A stretch of 64,000 bases of DNA from Limnohabitans lacus. GTDB taxonomy: Bacteria > Pseudomonadota > Gammaproteobacteria > Burkholderiales > Burkholderiaceae_C. The position numbers and the translations under genes were made by a program. The notes beneath the pieces were generated by a model, which saw nothing but the letters and a program-made list of their open reading frames with translations, had not been told where the DNA came from and searched no databases. Where the stretch lies: contig NZ_JASGBH010000005.1 of assembly GCF_030053395.1 (NCBI RefSeq), forward strand, positions 1 through 64,000. The letters run 5' to 3'. Of the stretch, positions 18,460 to 27,388 are shown one piece after another. Numbering within the stretch: position 1 is the stretch's first letter; the number at the start of each line of letters is the position of its first letter.

Positions 18460-18479
18460 CCCGGCAGCAAGGCCGGGTG
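18460..18479 (-). terminator. Possible terminator after petC
   Basis: Hairpin ACCCGGC/GCCGGGT lies just past the cytochrome c1 stop. It has no proper T-run, so it may be a weak or Rho-assisted stop between petABC and sspA. Confidence 0.4.
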
Positions 18480-18488
18480 AAAGATCAA

Positions 18489-19253
18489 TTACTTGATGTC
18501 TTTCCAATAAGCTGCATTCAAGCGCCAAGCAACAAATGTAAAGCAAGCCAAGAACAACAGCACCCACACGCCAATGCGCACGCGGCTGTTTTGTGCCGGC
18601 TCAGCCATCCACTGCATGTAGCTGACCAGGTCACCCACGGCCGTGTCGAACTGCTGTGGTGTCATGGTGCCAGGCTTGACTTGCTTCCAACCTTTGAAAA
18701 TTTGCACGGTATGACCATGCTCTTCTTTGTCTTCAAAGACGGGCTGACGCTCGCCCTGGAGTTCCCACAATGGATTGGGCATGCCCACATTGGGGTAAGC
18801 CAAGTTGTTCCAACCGGTGGGCTTGGTTTCATCGCGGTGGTAGGTGCGCAGGTAGGTGTAGAGGTAATCTGCACCGGTGCCACCATGGCCTGAGCGCGAA
18901 CGGGCCATCAAGGTCAAGTCAGGAGGGTTCTTGCCGAACCACTCTTTGGCTTGCAAAGGATCGATCGCGGCCTTCATGGTGTCGCCGACCTTGGCCGATG
19001 CGAACAACAGGTTGTCCTTGATTTGTTGCTCGGTCAAACCGATGTCTTTCAGGCGGTTGTAACGCATGAAAGCAGCGGAGTGGCAGTTCAGGCAGTAGTT
19101 GACGAACAACTTGGCGCCGTTTTGCAAAGCGGCCAGGTCATTGGTCTTGGATGGGGCCTTGTCCCAGGCGATGCCACCGCCGGAAGCGTGGACACCGGAC
19201 AGGAGACCGAGGGCCATCACAAAGCCCAGAGCGAGTTTCTTGAGGTTTTTCAT
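18489..19253 (-). CDS. petC: Cytochrome c1 of the bc1 complex
   Basis: The 254-residue haem subunit passes electrons from the Rieske protein to soluble cytochrome c. A Sec signal peptide covers about residues 1-23, haem attaches at CLNCH (Cys54, Cys57, His58), and one C-terminal anchor segment (VLLFLACFTFVAWRL) holds the protein in the inner membrane with the haem domain in the periplasm. It is the last gene of petABC, 19 bases after cytochrome b. Confidence 0.94.
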   Translation of the reverse strand: MKNLKKLALGFVMALGLLSGVHASGGGIAWDKAPSKTNDLAALQNGAKLFVNYCLNCHSAAFMRYNRLKDIGLTEQQIKDNLLFASAKVGDTMKAAIDPLQAKEWFGKNPPDLTLMARSRSGHGGTGADYLYTYLRTYHRDETKPTGWNNLAYPNVGMPNPLWELQGERQPVFEDKEEHGHTVQIFKGWKQVKPGTMTPQQFDTAVGDLVSYMQWMAEPAQNSRVRIGVWVLLFLACFTFVAWRLNAAYWKDIK

Positions 19254-19272
19254 GTTCTTGAATCTCCGGATC

Positions 19273-20682
19273 TCAGTGAGGCGTGAAAGTCACACGGTCA
19301 GGAACCTGCTTGGGCGTGCCCAGCTTGCTCCACCAAGGCATCAACAAGAAGAAACCGAAGTAGAACAGGGAACCGACTTGGGAGACGCGCTCACCGATCG
19401 GGGAAGGAGGTTGCACACCCAGATAGCCCAGGATCAGGAAGTTGATCACGAACACGGCGTACAGGTATTTGTGCCAGTCAGGACGGTAGCGGATCGACTT
19501 GACAGGGCTGTTGTCCAGCCACGGCAGGAAGAACAAGATCACGACGGCGCCGCCCATGACGACCACACCCCAGAACTTGGCATCGATGGCCAGCATCATG
19601 GCGGAGACCACCACAGCGGCACCGATCACAGCGCCCTTGAGCAACTGGGGCAACTTGCCCTTGGCCACGGCCAAGACGGCACCGATCACCACGCAAGCGA
19701 TCAAGGCGTACATCATCTCGCTGGTGATGGCACGCAGCATGGAGTAGAACGGCGTGAAGTACCAGACAGGTGCAATGTGCAACGGTGTGGTCAGCGGATC
19801 GGCCGGGATGAAGTTGTTGTACTCAAGGAAGTAACCACCGAACTCAGGCGCGAAGAAAACGATCGCAGAGAACACCATCAGGAACAGGCTCACCGCAAAG
19901 ATGTCGTGCACCGAGTAGTAGGGGTGGAAAGGAATACCGTCCAAAGGATGGCCATTGGCATCTTTGGGAGCATTGGGGCCCTTGATCTCGACGCCATCGG
20001 GGTTGTTGGAGCCCACTTCGTGCAGCGCAATGATGTGCGCCACAACCAGACCCAACAGGACCAAAGGCACAGCGATCACGTGGAAGCTGAAGAAGCGGTT
20101 CAATGTGGCATCGCCCACGACGAAGTCGCCACGGATCAACAAAGCCAAATCAGGACCGATGAAAGGAATCGCCGAGAACAGGTTCACGATCACCTGAGCG
20201 CCCCAATAGGACATTTGACCCCAAGGCAAGAGGTAGCCCATGAAGGCTTCGGCCATCAGGCACAAGAAAATCGCGCAACCGAAGATCCAGACCAGCTCGC
20301 GCGGCTTGCGGTAGCTGCCGTACATCAGGCCGCGGAACATGTGCAGGTACACCACCACGAAGAACGCTGAAGCGCCTGTCGAGTGCATGTAACGAATCAG
20401 CCAGCCCCATGGCACGTCACGCATGATGTACTCGACCGAGGCGAACGCCACGTTGGCGTCTGGCTTGTAGTGCATGACCAGGAAAATACCGGTCACGATC
20501 TGAATCACCAGAACCAACAAGGACAAAGAACCAAACATGTACCAGAAGTTGAAGTTCTTCGGTGCGTAGTATTCGCTCAGGTGCTCTTTGTACAGCTTGG
20601 ATGCTGGAAAGCGGTTGTCCACCCAGTTGAGCAGCTTTTCGCCAGCAGGGGCGTTGGGAGAAATTTCTTTGAATTCAGCCAT
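19273..20682 (-). CDS. petB: Cytochrome b of the bc1 complex
   Basis: The 469-residue membrane subunit contains both quinone sites and two b haems. Histidine ligands lie in RYMHSTGASAFF and RFFSFHVIAVPL, and the protein has eight or more hydrophobic helices. The Qo-site motif reads PVWY (in IAPVWYFTPFY) rather than the PEWY of mitochondria and alpha-proteobacteria. ATG 20682 is preferred because GGAG stands 10 bases upstream; the open frame begins five codons earlier. A second, C-terminal set of helices follows the core, as in beta-proteobacterial homologues. Confidence 0.93.
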   Translation of the reverse strand: MAEFKEISPNAPAGEKLLNWVDNRFPASKLYKEHLSEYYAPKNFNFWYMFGSLSLLVLVIQIVTGIFLVMHYKPDANVAFASVEYIMRDVPWGWLIRYMHSTGASAFFVVVYLHMFRGLMYGSYRKPRELVWIFGCAIFLCLMAEAFMGYLLPWGQMSYWGAQVIVNLFSAIPFIGPDLALLIRGDFVVGDATLNRFFSFHVIAVPLVLLGLVVAHIIALHEVGSNNPDGVEIKGPNAPKDANGHPLDGIPFHPYYSVHDIFAVSLFLMVFSAIVFFAPEFGGYFLEYNNFIPADPLTTPLHIAPVWYFTPFYSMLRAITSEMMYALIACVVIGAVLAVAKGKLPQLLKGAVIGAAVVVSAMMLAIDAKFWGVVVMGGAVVILFFLPWLDNSPVKSIRYRPDWHKYLYAVFVINFLILGYLGVQPPSPIGERVSQVGSLFYFGFFLLMPWWSKLGTPKQVPDRVTFTPH

Positions 20683-20693
20683 GTCTTTCTCCA

Positions 20694-21290
20694 TCAAGCC
20701 TTCTTGTCTTCACCAATGATCAACTTGGTGTCAGACAGGTACATGTGAGGCGGCACTTCGAGGTTATCGGGTGCGGGCTTGTTCTTGAACACGCGGCCTG
20801 CCAGATCGAAGGTCGAACCGTGGCATGCGCACAGGAAGCCACCTTGCCAATCGTCAGGCAGCGAAGGCTGAGGGCCTGAAGCAAACTTGTCGCCAGGCGA
20901 GCAACCGAGGTGGGTGCAGATGCCCACAGCCACCATGATTTCAGGCTTGATCGAACGGTGACCGTTCTTGGCGTATTCGGGAACGGGGACTGCCGTGCGG
21001 TCGGAAGCCGGGTCAGCCAGTTGGCCTTCCACTTTCTTCAAGGATTCAATCTGCTCGGGTGTGCGCTTCATGATCCAAACTGGCTTACCGCGCCACTCGA
21101 CAGTGAGCTTCTCCCCAGCCTGGAGGGCGGAGATGTCCACTTCCACGGCTGCACCAGCGGCTTTGGCACGTTCGGAAGGTTGGAAGCTGCTGACGAAGGG
21201 GGTGGCCACAAAGCCAGCGCCTACGGCGCCTGCGCAAGTGGAGGCAATCAGCCACGTCCGCTTGCTGCTGTCGACTGGGGTGTCACTCAT
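20694..21290 (-). CDS. petA: Ubiquinol-cytochrome c reductase Rieske iron-sulfur subunit
   Basis: The 198-residue subunit carries the high-potential [2Fe-2S] cluster. Ligands are in CTHLGC (125-130) and CACHGS (154-159). One N-terminal helix acts as both signal and anchor. Rieske proteins normally use the Tat route with a twin-arginine motif; here the corresponding stretch is [11 protein letters not shown], a Lys-Arg pair. It is the first gene of petABC, with ribosome site GAGGAATCCC, and is divergent from mscL. Confidence 0.94.
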   Translation of the reverse strand: MSDTPVDSSKRTWLIASTCAGAVGAGFVATPFVSSFQPSERAKAAGAAVEVDISALQAGEKLTVEWRGKPVWIMKRTPEQIESLKKVEGQLADPASDRTAVPVPEYAKNGHRSIKPEIMVAVGICTHLGCSPGDKFASGPQPSLPDDWQGGFLCACHGSTFDLAGRVFKNKPAPDNLEVPPHMYLSDTKLIIGEDKKA

Positions 21291-21436
21291 GGGATTCCTC
21301 TAGCGAGTCGTTATCGGGGTCAACCCGCGATTGTAGCGGAGTGAAACAGACACTCGACTTACAAAGCCTAATGACGCGCACAGACACCCGGATGAAAATT
21401 AAACTTAATGAGTCAAATTTACAAAAGAGGATTGCC

Positions 21437-21865
21437 ATGTCATTTTTTCGAGAATTCAAGTCCTTTGCTGTGAAGGGCAACGTGATGGACCTCGCGGTCG
21501 GTGTGATCATTGGCGGCGCTTTTGGCAGGATCGTCGATTCAGCTGTGGGCGACTTGATCATGCCTTTGATCAGCAAAGCCTTTGGGGGCTTGGACTTTTC
21601 CAACTACTACGTGGGCTTGGCCGGACAAGCGGCCGGCTTGTCCCTGATCGAAGCCAAAAAAATGGGCGCGGTTTTCGCCTACGGCAGCTTCATCACCGTC
21701 GCGCTGAACTTCATCATCCTGGCCTTCATCATCTTTGTGATGATCCGTCAGATGAACAAACTGGTGCCCCCTGCGCCAACGGAAAAAGCCACCATCGAGC
21801 CCATCACCCCCGAAAACGTTTTGCTCTTGCGCGAAATCCGCGACAGCCTGAAAAACAAGGGCTGA
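21437..21865 (+). CDS. mscL: Large-conductance mechanosensitive channel MscL
   Basis: The 142-residue inner-membrane channel releases solutes on hypo-osmotic shock. It has an N-terminal amphipathic helix ([20 protein letters not shown]), TM1 with the conserved [10 protein letters not shown] gate region, a periplasmic loop, TM2 ([19 protein letters not shown]) and a C-terminal helical bundle ([15 protein letters not shown]). ATG 21437 follows AAGAGGATTGCC and gives the usual length; the frame upstream is not homologous. Confidence 0.95.
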   Translation: MSFFREFKSFAVKGNVMDLAVGVIIGGAFGRIVDSAVGDLIMPLISKAFGGLDFSNYYVGLAGQAAGLSLIEAKKMGAVFAYGSFITVALNFIILAFIIFVMIRQMNKLVPPAPTEKATIEPITPENVLLLREIRDSLKNKG

Positions 21866-21877
21866 TCGCCCTGCCGC

Positions 21878-22930
21878 TTAGTGCCCGCCGCTTGCCAGCT
21901 GGCGGGCCATGCGGATGGCCTGGACCATGCTGCTGGCGTCGGCCTGACCTTTGCCGGCCAGGTCCATGGCGGTGCCGTGGTCGGGGCTGGTTCTCACCAA
22001 AGGCAGGCCCAGGGTCACATTCACGCCCTGCTCCACCCCCAGATACTTCACCGGGATCAAACCCTGGTCGTGGTACATGGCGATCACCACGTCGAACTCG
22101 CGCTGGCCATCGGCCTTGCGCCTGGCCCGCATGAACACGGTGTCCGGCGCAAAGGGGCCGTGCACGTTCATGCCCTCGGTGCTGGCTTGTGCCAATGCCG
22201 GCTGCAAGATGTCGATTTCCTCACGACCGAACAAACCGCCCTCACCTGCATGGGGATTGACGCCCGCCACCGCCATGCGCGGCGCACGCCCCAAAACGCC
22301 CGACAAAGACGCATGGGTGATGCGCAAAGTCTGCAACACCCGCTCTGCGGTGATCGCATCGAGCGCCTCACGCAAAGACACATGGATGCTGACCAGCACG
22401 GTGCGCAACTCGTCATTGGCCAGCATCATGCGCACCGGCATCTGCGCCAAGGGCACCCCTGCGTGCAAGGCCGCCTGCGCCTGCAGCAACTCGGTGTGTC
22501 CCGGGTATTGGTCATAGGGTGCGCCTGCGGCGTGCAAGGCTTCTTTATGCAAGGGTGCGGTCACCAGGCCCGCCACCTCGCCGCGCAAGGCCGCACGTGT
22601 GGCCCACAACACGGCCTCTCCGGCCAACTGTCCAGCACGGGCATCGACCTGCCCCCAGGGCAGCACAGGCGCCACCGGCACCACCTGCAAAACAGGCAAG
22701 CACCCCGGCGGAACGCTCAGCGCGTCCTGCGGGGTGGCGATCTCGCACACAGGGAACGTTGGGCTGGACTGCACCAAAGCCATGGCGCGGCGCATCAGCC
22801 CCACATCGCCCGCCACAAAACACGCTCGCGTGGCTTCGGGTGCTTGACACCAAGCGCGGGCAATGATTTCCGGGCCGATCCCGCAAGGATCGCCTGGAGT
22901 GATGGCCAGTGGCAAAGGGTTGGATCGCAT
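21878..22930 (-). CDS. pdxA: 4-hydroxythreonine-4-phosphate dehydrogenase PdxA
   Basis: The 350-residue dehydrogenase oxidises 4-phosphohydroxy-threonine in pyridoxal phosphate synthesis. Landmarks are ITPGDPCGIGPEI at the N-terminus, YPGHTELL with a metal-binding His, GVNPHAGEGGLFGREE, MYHDQGLIPVKYLG, and the end TSPDHGTAMDLAGKG. Full length is present. It lies 15 bases after the Nif3-like gene and converges on mscL with 12 bases between the stops. Confidence 0.94.
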   Translation of the reverse strand: MRSNPLPLAITPGDPCGIGPEIIARAWCQAPEATRACFVAGDVGLMRRAMALVQSSPTFPVCEIATPQDALSVPPGCLPVLQVVPVAPVLPWGQVDARAGQLAGEAVLWATRAALRGEVAGLVTAPLHKEALHAAGAPYDQYPGHTELLQAQAALHAGVPLAQMPVRMMLANDELRTVLVSIHVSLREALDAITAERVLQTLRITHASLSGVLGRAPRMAVAGVNPHAGEGGLFGREEIDILQPALAQASTEGMNVHGPFAPDTVFMRARRKADGQREFDVVIAMYHDQGLIPVKYLGVEQGVNVTLGLPLVRTSPDHGTAMDLAGKGQADASSMVQAIRMARQLASGGH

Positions 22931-22945
22931 CAGGTATTGGGGCGT

Positions 22946-23698
22946 TCAAGCCGGGTTGTCAATTTCGATGAAACGGTGCTGCACACCCAGTTGCTGGGCG
23001 ATGTGCGCCCCCACGGCCGGCGCACCATAACGCTCCGTGGCGTGATGGCCGCACGCCAGAAAAGCCACACCGGTCTCGCGGGCCAAATGGGCTTGTGGTT
23101 CTGAAATTTCACCGGTGATGAAAGCGTCCACGCCTTGGGCGATGGCCGCTTCAAAATAGCCCTGCGCCCCCCCCGTGCACCAAGCGACACGTCGCACGGG
23201 GCGGGTCGCGTCGCCCACACAAGTGACCGCGCGGCCCAGAACGTTCGTCACGTGCTTGGCCAAAGCCTGTGGGTTGGCCCAAGCCTGATGGGCCTGCCCC
23301 ACACAGCCTAAATCCTGATCACCAAAACGGCCGTCGGCTTGCAAGCCCAACACCCGGCCCAGCTGTGCGTTGTTGCCCAATTCGGCATGCGCGTCCAGTG
23401 GCAAATGGTAAGCAAACAAATGGACGCCGTGGGTCAACAACAAACGCAAACGTTCACGCATCCAGCCCGTCACGCGACCGTCTTGCCCACGCCAGAACAA
23501 ACCGTGGTGGACCAAGATGGCGTCGGCCTCGGCGTCAATGGCCGCCTCGATCAAGGCTCGGCTGGCGGTCACACCGCTGACCAGCAAGCGCACTTCGCGG
23601 TCGCCCTCGACCTGCAGGCCATTGGGGCCATAGTCTTTGAATCGCTCGGGCTGCAGCAGCGCATCGAGCGCCTGGCCCAGGGTTTTGGCATCGGTCAT
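22946..23698 (-). CDS. Nif3-like dinuclear metal centre protein (DUF34)
   Basis: The 250-residue Nif3/YbgI-type protein shows metal-binding motifs VHHGLFW near residue 65, YHLPLDAH near residue 97 and CGHHATERYG near the C-terminus. Family members form hexameric toroids; proposed roles include GTP cyclohydrolase-like or metal-chaperone activities, none settled. ATG 23698 (MTDAKTLGQALDALL) is chosen because homology begins there; the frame runs on through the divergent protease gene as an antisense artefact. Confidence 0.88.
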   Translation of the reverse strand: MTDAKTLGQALDALLQPERFKDYGPNGLQVEGDREVRLLVSGVTASRALIEAAIDAEADAILVHHGLFWRGQDGRVTGWMRERLRLLLTHGVHLFAYHLPLDAHAELGNNAQLGRVLGLQADGRFGDQDLGCVGQAHQAWANPQALAKHVTNVLGRAVTCVGDATRPVRRVAWCTGGAQGYFEAAIAQGVDAFITGEISEPQAHLARETGVAFLACGHHATERYGAPAVGAHIAQQLGVQHRFIEIDNPA

Positions 23699-23797
23699 GT
23701 GAACTTCTCTTGGCAATGGTTTGTATTGTGGCCCAAGGTCAAAAGAGGATGCCCCTGTCGTGACACACACCGGTGCGGATCTAGGACAATCGGTCGC

Positions 23798-24949
23798 ATG
23801 AAACGTTATTGGCTCTTTTTCTCGCAGTGGGTCACGGTCTTGATGGCGGCTTGGTTTGTGGTCGCCACGCTCAAGCCCGAATGGATCCGCAATGCCCAAC
23901 GCTCTGCCGACGGCATGACGCTGCTGCAAGCCCCTGCAGGCTCGCTGCTGAACCGCCCGGCGGGCAGTCTGAGTGGCCCTGCCCTCAAAGCATCGCCCGC
24001 CGTGGTGAGCATCAACACCAGCAAAAACCGCAGCTCGGGCAAAACAGACCAATGGTCGCGCTTTTTTGAAGGGGATGCCGATGACAACTCCGGCGGCTTG
24101 GGCAGCGGCGTCATCGTCAGCCCCGAGGGCCACATCCTCACCAACAACCATGTGATCGAAGACGCCGACGACATCGAAGTCACCCTGGCCGACGGTCGAC
24201 GCGCTGCAGCCAAGGTCATCGGCACAGACCCGGACACCGACTTGGCCTTGCTCAAGATCCAACTCGACAAATTGCCGGTCATCGTGTTGGGCCAGCCCCA
24301 AGACTTGCAGGTGGGCGATGTGGTGCTGGCCATCGGCAACCCGTTTGGTGTCGGTCAAACCGTGACCTCGGGCATCGTCAGCGCCCTGGGTCGCACCCAT
24401 TTGGGCATCAACACCTTTGAAAATTTCATCCAAACCGACGCGGCCATCAACCCCGGCAACTCCGGCGGGGCGCTGGTCGATGTGCATGGGCACCTGATGG
24501 GCATCAACACCGCCATCTATTCACGCTCGGGCGGCAACATGGGCATTGGCTTTGCGATCCCCGTGTCGACCGCGCAGCAAGTCATGCAAGACCTGCTCAA
24601 GAACGGCAAAGTCTCGCGCGGCTGGATCGGCGTGGAGCCTCAGGACTTGTCCCCCGAATTGGCGGAAAGCTTCCAACTGCCGCCCTCGATCCACAAAAAT
24701 TTACCGCAAGGCGTGGTCATCACCGGTGTTTTGCAAAACGGCCCGGCCGCCAAAGCGGGCATCCGTCCTGGCGATGTGATCGTGCAAGTGGGCAGCCAAG
24801 CCGTGGGCAATGTCTCAGAGTTGCTGACCCAGGTCGCCAGCCTCAAGCCTGGCGAGCCCACCGACTTGAAAATTTGGCGCAGACAAGGCGAATTGGTGGT
24901 CAAGCTGACCCCGGCTGAACGCCCCACCCTGCGCAAAAACAACCGCTGA
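23798..24949 (+). CDS. Membrane-anchored HtrA/Deg-family serine protease with one PDZ domain
   Basis: The 383-residue protease has a single N-terminal membrane segment (about residues 5-25) placing it in the periplasm. The trypsin-like domain has His118 (TNNHVIED), Asp148 (DPDTDLALL) and Ser222 (NPGNSGGAL). One PDZ domain occupies about residues 275-370 (QGVVITGVLQNGPAAKAGI). One anchor plus one PDZ is the DegS/AlgW layout, so envelope-stress signalling is possible; a DegQ-like quality-control role is an alternative. It starts at ATG 23798, divergent from the Nif3-like gene, and ends at a bidirectional terminator before tatC. Confidence 0.9.
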   Translation: MKRYWLFFSQWVTVLMAAWFVVATLKPEWIRNAQRSADGMTLLQAPAGSLLNRPAGSLSGPALKASPAVVSINTSKNRSSGKTDQWSRFFEGDADDNSGGLGSGVIVSPEGHILTNNHVIEDADDIEVTLADGRRAAAKVIGTDPDTDLALLKIQLDKLPVIVLGQPQDLQVGDVVLAIGNPFGVGQTVTSGIVSALGRTHLGINTFENFIQTDAAINPGNSGGALVDVHGHLMGINTAIYSRSGGNMGIGFAIPVSTAQQVMQDLLKNGKVSRGWIGVEPQDLSPELAESFQLPPSIHKNLPQGVVITGVLQNGPAAKAGIRPGDVIVQVGSQAVGNVSELLTQVASLKPGEPTDLKIWRRQGELVVKLTPAERPTLRKNNR

Positions 24950-24965
24950 TCAGAGATGCCAGCGC

Positions 24966-24993
24966 AAAAAAGGGAGCCTCGGCTCCCTTTTTT
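24966..24993. terminator. Bidirectional terminator between the HtrA gene and tatC
   Basis: Stem AGGGAGCC/GGCTCCCT (24971-24978 with 24981-24988) is flanked by A6 on the left and T-run on the right, so it serves the two convergent genes. Confidence 0.88.
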
Positions 24994-25009
24994 CATGCCA
25001 TCGCTGCTT

Positions 25010-25786
25010 TCACGCCTCAGTCTCGTCGGGCGCCTGGGTGTGTGTGATGAAAATTTTCGCGGCCCAGATGCCCAACTCGTAGAGCAAGCACATGGGGATG
25101 GCCAAGGCCAGTTGCGACACCACATCGGGCGGCGTGACCACCGCTGCGATCACAAAAGCCAGCACCACAAAGTAGCCTCGGAAATCCTTGAGCTTTTGGA
25201 TGGAGACCACACCCATACGGGCCAGCACAACCACCGCAACAGGCACCTCAAATGCCAAGCCAAAGGCCAAGAACATCGTGAGCACAAAACTCAAATATGC
25301 CTCGATGTCAGGTGCAGCCGTGATGCTCTTGGGGGCAAAGCTTTGGATGAAAGCAAACACCTGCCCAAACACGAAGAAATAGCAAAACGCCACCCCCATG
25401 AAAAACAGGAACGTGCTGGACACCACCAAGGGCAACACCAGTTTTTTTTCATGGGCATACAAGCCCGGCGCCACAAAAGCCCACACCTGATAAAGCACGA
25501 TGGGCAAGGCCAGCAGAAATGCAGCCATCATCAAGATTTTCAGGGGCACCATGAAGGGTGAAATCACCGAGGTGGCGATCAGGGTTGCGCCTTTGGGCAA
25601 ATGCGCCACCAAGGGCTGGGCCAGAATGTCGTACAACTCCCCCGGACCCGGGAAAATCGCCAGCACCGCTGCTGCGAAACCAATGGCCGCCACGGCGCGA
25701 ATCAGGCGATCGCGCAATTCAATCAGGTGCGCGACAAATGGCTGCTCAGAGCCTGCGAGCTCGTCTTGGGGATTGGTTTCTGACAT
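25010..25786 (-). CDS. tatC: Twin-arginine translocase subunit TatC
   Basis: The 258-residue core receptor has six membrane helices. Conserved features are PFVAHLIELRDRLIRA at the N-terminus, FAPGLYAHEKK with the key Glu, and the periplasmic loop motif FGLAFEVPV. It binds twin-arginine signal peptides of folded proteins. It is the last gene of tatABC, 33 bases after tatB. Confidence 0.95.
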   Translation of the reverse strand: MSETNPQDELAGSEQPFVAHLIELRDRLIRAVAAIGFAAAVLAIFPGPGELYDILAQPLVAHLPKGATLIATSVISPFMVPLKILMMAAFLLALPIVLYQVWAFVAPGLYAHEKKLVLPLVVSSTFLFFMGVAFCYFFVFGQVFAFIQSFAPKSITAAPDIEAYLSFVLTMFLAFGLAFEVPVAVVVLARMGVVSIQKLKDFRGYFVVLAFVIAAVVTPPDVVSQLALAIPMCLLYELGIWAAKIFITHTQAPDETEA

Positions 25787-25819
25787 AGGGGCAATAAGGT
25801 AGACAGCAGGCGAGCGGGC

Positions 25820-26287
25820 TCACAGGGTGTTGAGTGATTTGGGTCGGTACCGTGCAACACGCGCCGCGCCTGACAGCGCTTTGGTACGGACGCCCGCTCT
25901 GGCCTTGTACCACTGAGGCATGGCGCCTCGCTTGATGCGCCAGTTTTTGTCCGGGTTTTTGTAACTGGGAGGCGGCGTCTCCAAGGCGGGCAAATCGCTT
26001 GTCAGCCCTGCCGTGGTTTGCGCCCAGTCTTTTTCAAAATCAGAAGCCGTGGTTTGAACCGATTGCTCGACATCGCGGGCAGCCGTCTCCATGGTTTCTT
26101 TCATCTTTTTGAGCTCTTCCAGGTCCATGGACCGGTTGACCTCGGCTTTGACGTCGGCCACATAACGCTGGGCCTTGCCAATCAAGCTCCCGAGCGTGCG
26201 CGCCACGCGGGGCAGCTTCTCGGGGCCGATGACGACCAGCGCCACGACGCCGATCAGCGCCATTTTGGAGATGCCTAAGTCAAGCAC
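25820..26287 (-). CDS. tatB: Twin-arginine translocase subunit TatB (GTG start)
   Basis: The 155-residue protein has one N-terminal helix ([18 protein letters not shown], with the conserved Glu-Pro area) followed by an amphipathic helix and a soluble, basic tail. The start is GTG 26287, giving [13 protein letters not shown], which matches the conserved TatB start; ATG at codon 9 would truncate it. It lies 26 bases after tatA. Confidence 0.92.
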   Translation of the reverse strand: MLDLGISKMALIGVVALVVIGPEKLPRVARTLGSLIGKAQRYVADVKAEVNRSMDLEELKKMKETMETAARDVEQSVQTTASDFEKDWAQTTAGLTSDLPALETPPPSYKNPDKNWRIKRGAMPQWYKARAGVRTKALSGAARVARYRPKSLNTL

Positions 26288-26313
26288 AGCGGAGCGATCG
26301 GTCGTTCAAGCGA

Positions 26314-26544
26314 TCAAGACTTGGTCTTGGCTTCGACATCGATGGTGGTTTTTTCAGCCGCAGGCGCAGGCACTTGACCGGCAGGCTTGTCTTCGGCTGT
26401 GGCGTTGCCATCTTTCATGCCGTCTTTGAAGCCTTTGACGGCGCCGCCCAGGTCGGAGCCGATGTTTTTGAGCTTCTTCGTGCCAAAAACCATGACCACG
26501 ATCAGCAACACGATGAACCAGTGCCAAATGGAAAAAGAACCCAT
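26314..26544 (-). CDS. tatA: Twin-arginine translocase subunit TatA
   Basis: The 76-residue pore-forming subunit has one membrane helix ([18 protein letters not shown]), the hinge [19 protein letters not shown] and a charged tail. It is the first tat gene, about 96 bases after hinT, and continues the strand of the histidine operon. Confidence 0.94.
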   Translation of the reverse strand: MGSFSIWHWFIVLLIVVMVFGTKKLKNIGSDLGGAVKGFKDGMKDGNATAEDKPAGQVPAPAAEKTTIDVEAKTKS

Positions 26545-26600
26545 GGAAATCTCCTAAAGTGGTTGGGATTCTAAGGGGAGAGACCCCTCAGAACTGAACG

Positions 26601-26614
26601 GCCTTGTACAAGGC
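26601..26614. repeat. Perfect 14-bp palindrome between hinT and tatA
   Basis: GCCTTGTACAAGGC is a perfect inverted repeat in the only sizeable gap of the his-hinT-tat run. AGGGG/CCCCT (26573-26587 region) also forms a small hairpin beside it. It could be an operator or part of a weak termination structure; there is no T-run. Confidence 0.4.
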
Positions 26615-26640
26615 GGGAATTGAACCTTAAAAATACCGAA

Positions 26641-26997
26641 TTAGCCCTTGAGCCAGGGGCGAGGTCCCCCCATCACGTGCATGTGCAGGTGATGGACTTC
26701 TTGCCCCCCTTCAGCGCCGGTATTGAGCACAATGCGGTAGCCACCGTCTGGATAGGGCTTGCAACCTTCTTGCAGCGCCAGCTTGGGAGCCAAGGTCATC
26801 ATGTGGCCCATCAGGCCCTGGTGCTCGGGCGTCAGGTGCGCCATCGAAGGCACGTGCAGCTTGGGGATGATCAGGAAATGCACCGGGGCCCAAGGGGCAA
26901 TGTCATGGAAAGCGAAGACATGCTCGTCCTCATGCACTTTGCGCGAGGGGATCTGGCCCGCGATGATTTTGCAAAAAATACAGTTCGAGTCGCTCAT
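26641..26997 (-). CDS. hinT: HIT-family purine nucleoside phosphoramidase (HinT-like)
   Basis: The 118-residue histidine-triad protein has the triad VHHLHMHVMGG near the C-terminus and CIFCKIIAGQIPS at the N-terminus. HinT hydrolyses AMP-lysine-type phosphoramidates, including adenylates made by aminoacyl-tRNA synthetases. It lies between the histidine genes and tatABC, 19 bases after the DUF4870 gene. Confidence 0.92.
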   Translation of the reverse strand: MSDSNCIFCKIIAGQIPSRKVHEDEHVFAFHDIAPWAPVHFLIIPKLHVPSMAHLTPEHQGLMGHMMTLAPKLALQEGCKPYPDGGYRIVLNTGAEGGQEVHHLHMHVMGGPRPWLKG

Positions 26998-27016
26998 CGT
27001 TCAGACACTTTCGGGA

Positions 27017-27379
27017 TCATTCGGTCACGGGCCGCTGCGCATTCAGACGCACCATGCCCAAGACAATCCGGTACAAAAACCAAATAGAAATCAGCCCCCA
27101 AGCCAACCAGCCCGGGAACAAAAAGAAAAACCACAAAGGCAAGGTGATCAGGTAAAGGACGGCCGCCCAGAGCACCGTGCGGATGCGAAAGCTGAAGTGC
27201 GTCGCCTCCCAACCACTCACATCGCCTTTTTTGACCAAGTCGATGATCAAGGCCACCACCAGCAAGGCAGGTCCGATCTGACCGCCTGGCGCGACTGCGC
27301 TGACCGCCACGATCAGGTGCAGGATGTAGCTGACCCAGCTGACGGTGAGCGTGCTGTCGTCGTTGGAAGGGGTGGTCAT
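27017..27379 (-). CDS. Small DUF4870-type membrane protein
   Basis: The 120-residue protein has about three hydrophobic segments (VSYILHLIVAVSAVA, IGPALLVVALIIDLV, TVLWAAVLYLITLPLWFFF). The pattern fits DUF4870-like small inner-membrane proteins, and homologues sit at the same place in related his-tat clusters as I recall. The motif SGWEATHFSFRIRT between helices is typical of the family. Function unknown. It is 9 bases after hisE. Confidence 0.72.
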   Translation of the reverse strand: MTTPSNDDSTLTVSWVSYILHLIVAVSAVAPGGQIGPALLVVALIIDLVKKGDVSGWEATHFSFRIRTVLWAAVLYLITLPLWFFFLFPGWLAWGLISIWFLYRIVLGMVRLNAQRPVTE

Positions 27380-27388
27380 CGTTGGTAC

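Noticed and set aside
23699..24493. Upstream extension of the Nif3-like frame
   Set aside because: It is antisense to the HtrA protease gene; homology starts at 23698.
26600..26630. tRNA-like stretch with GCCTTGTACAAGGC and GGGAATTGAACC
   Set aside because: No cloverleaf can be completed around it.
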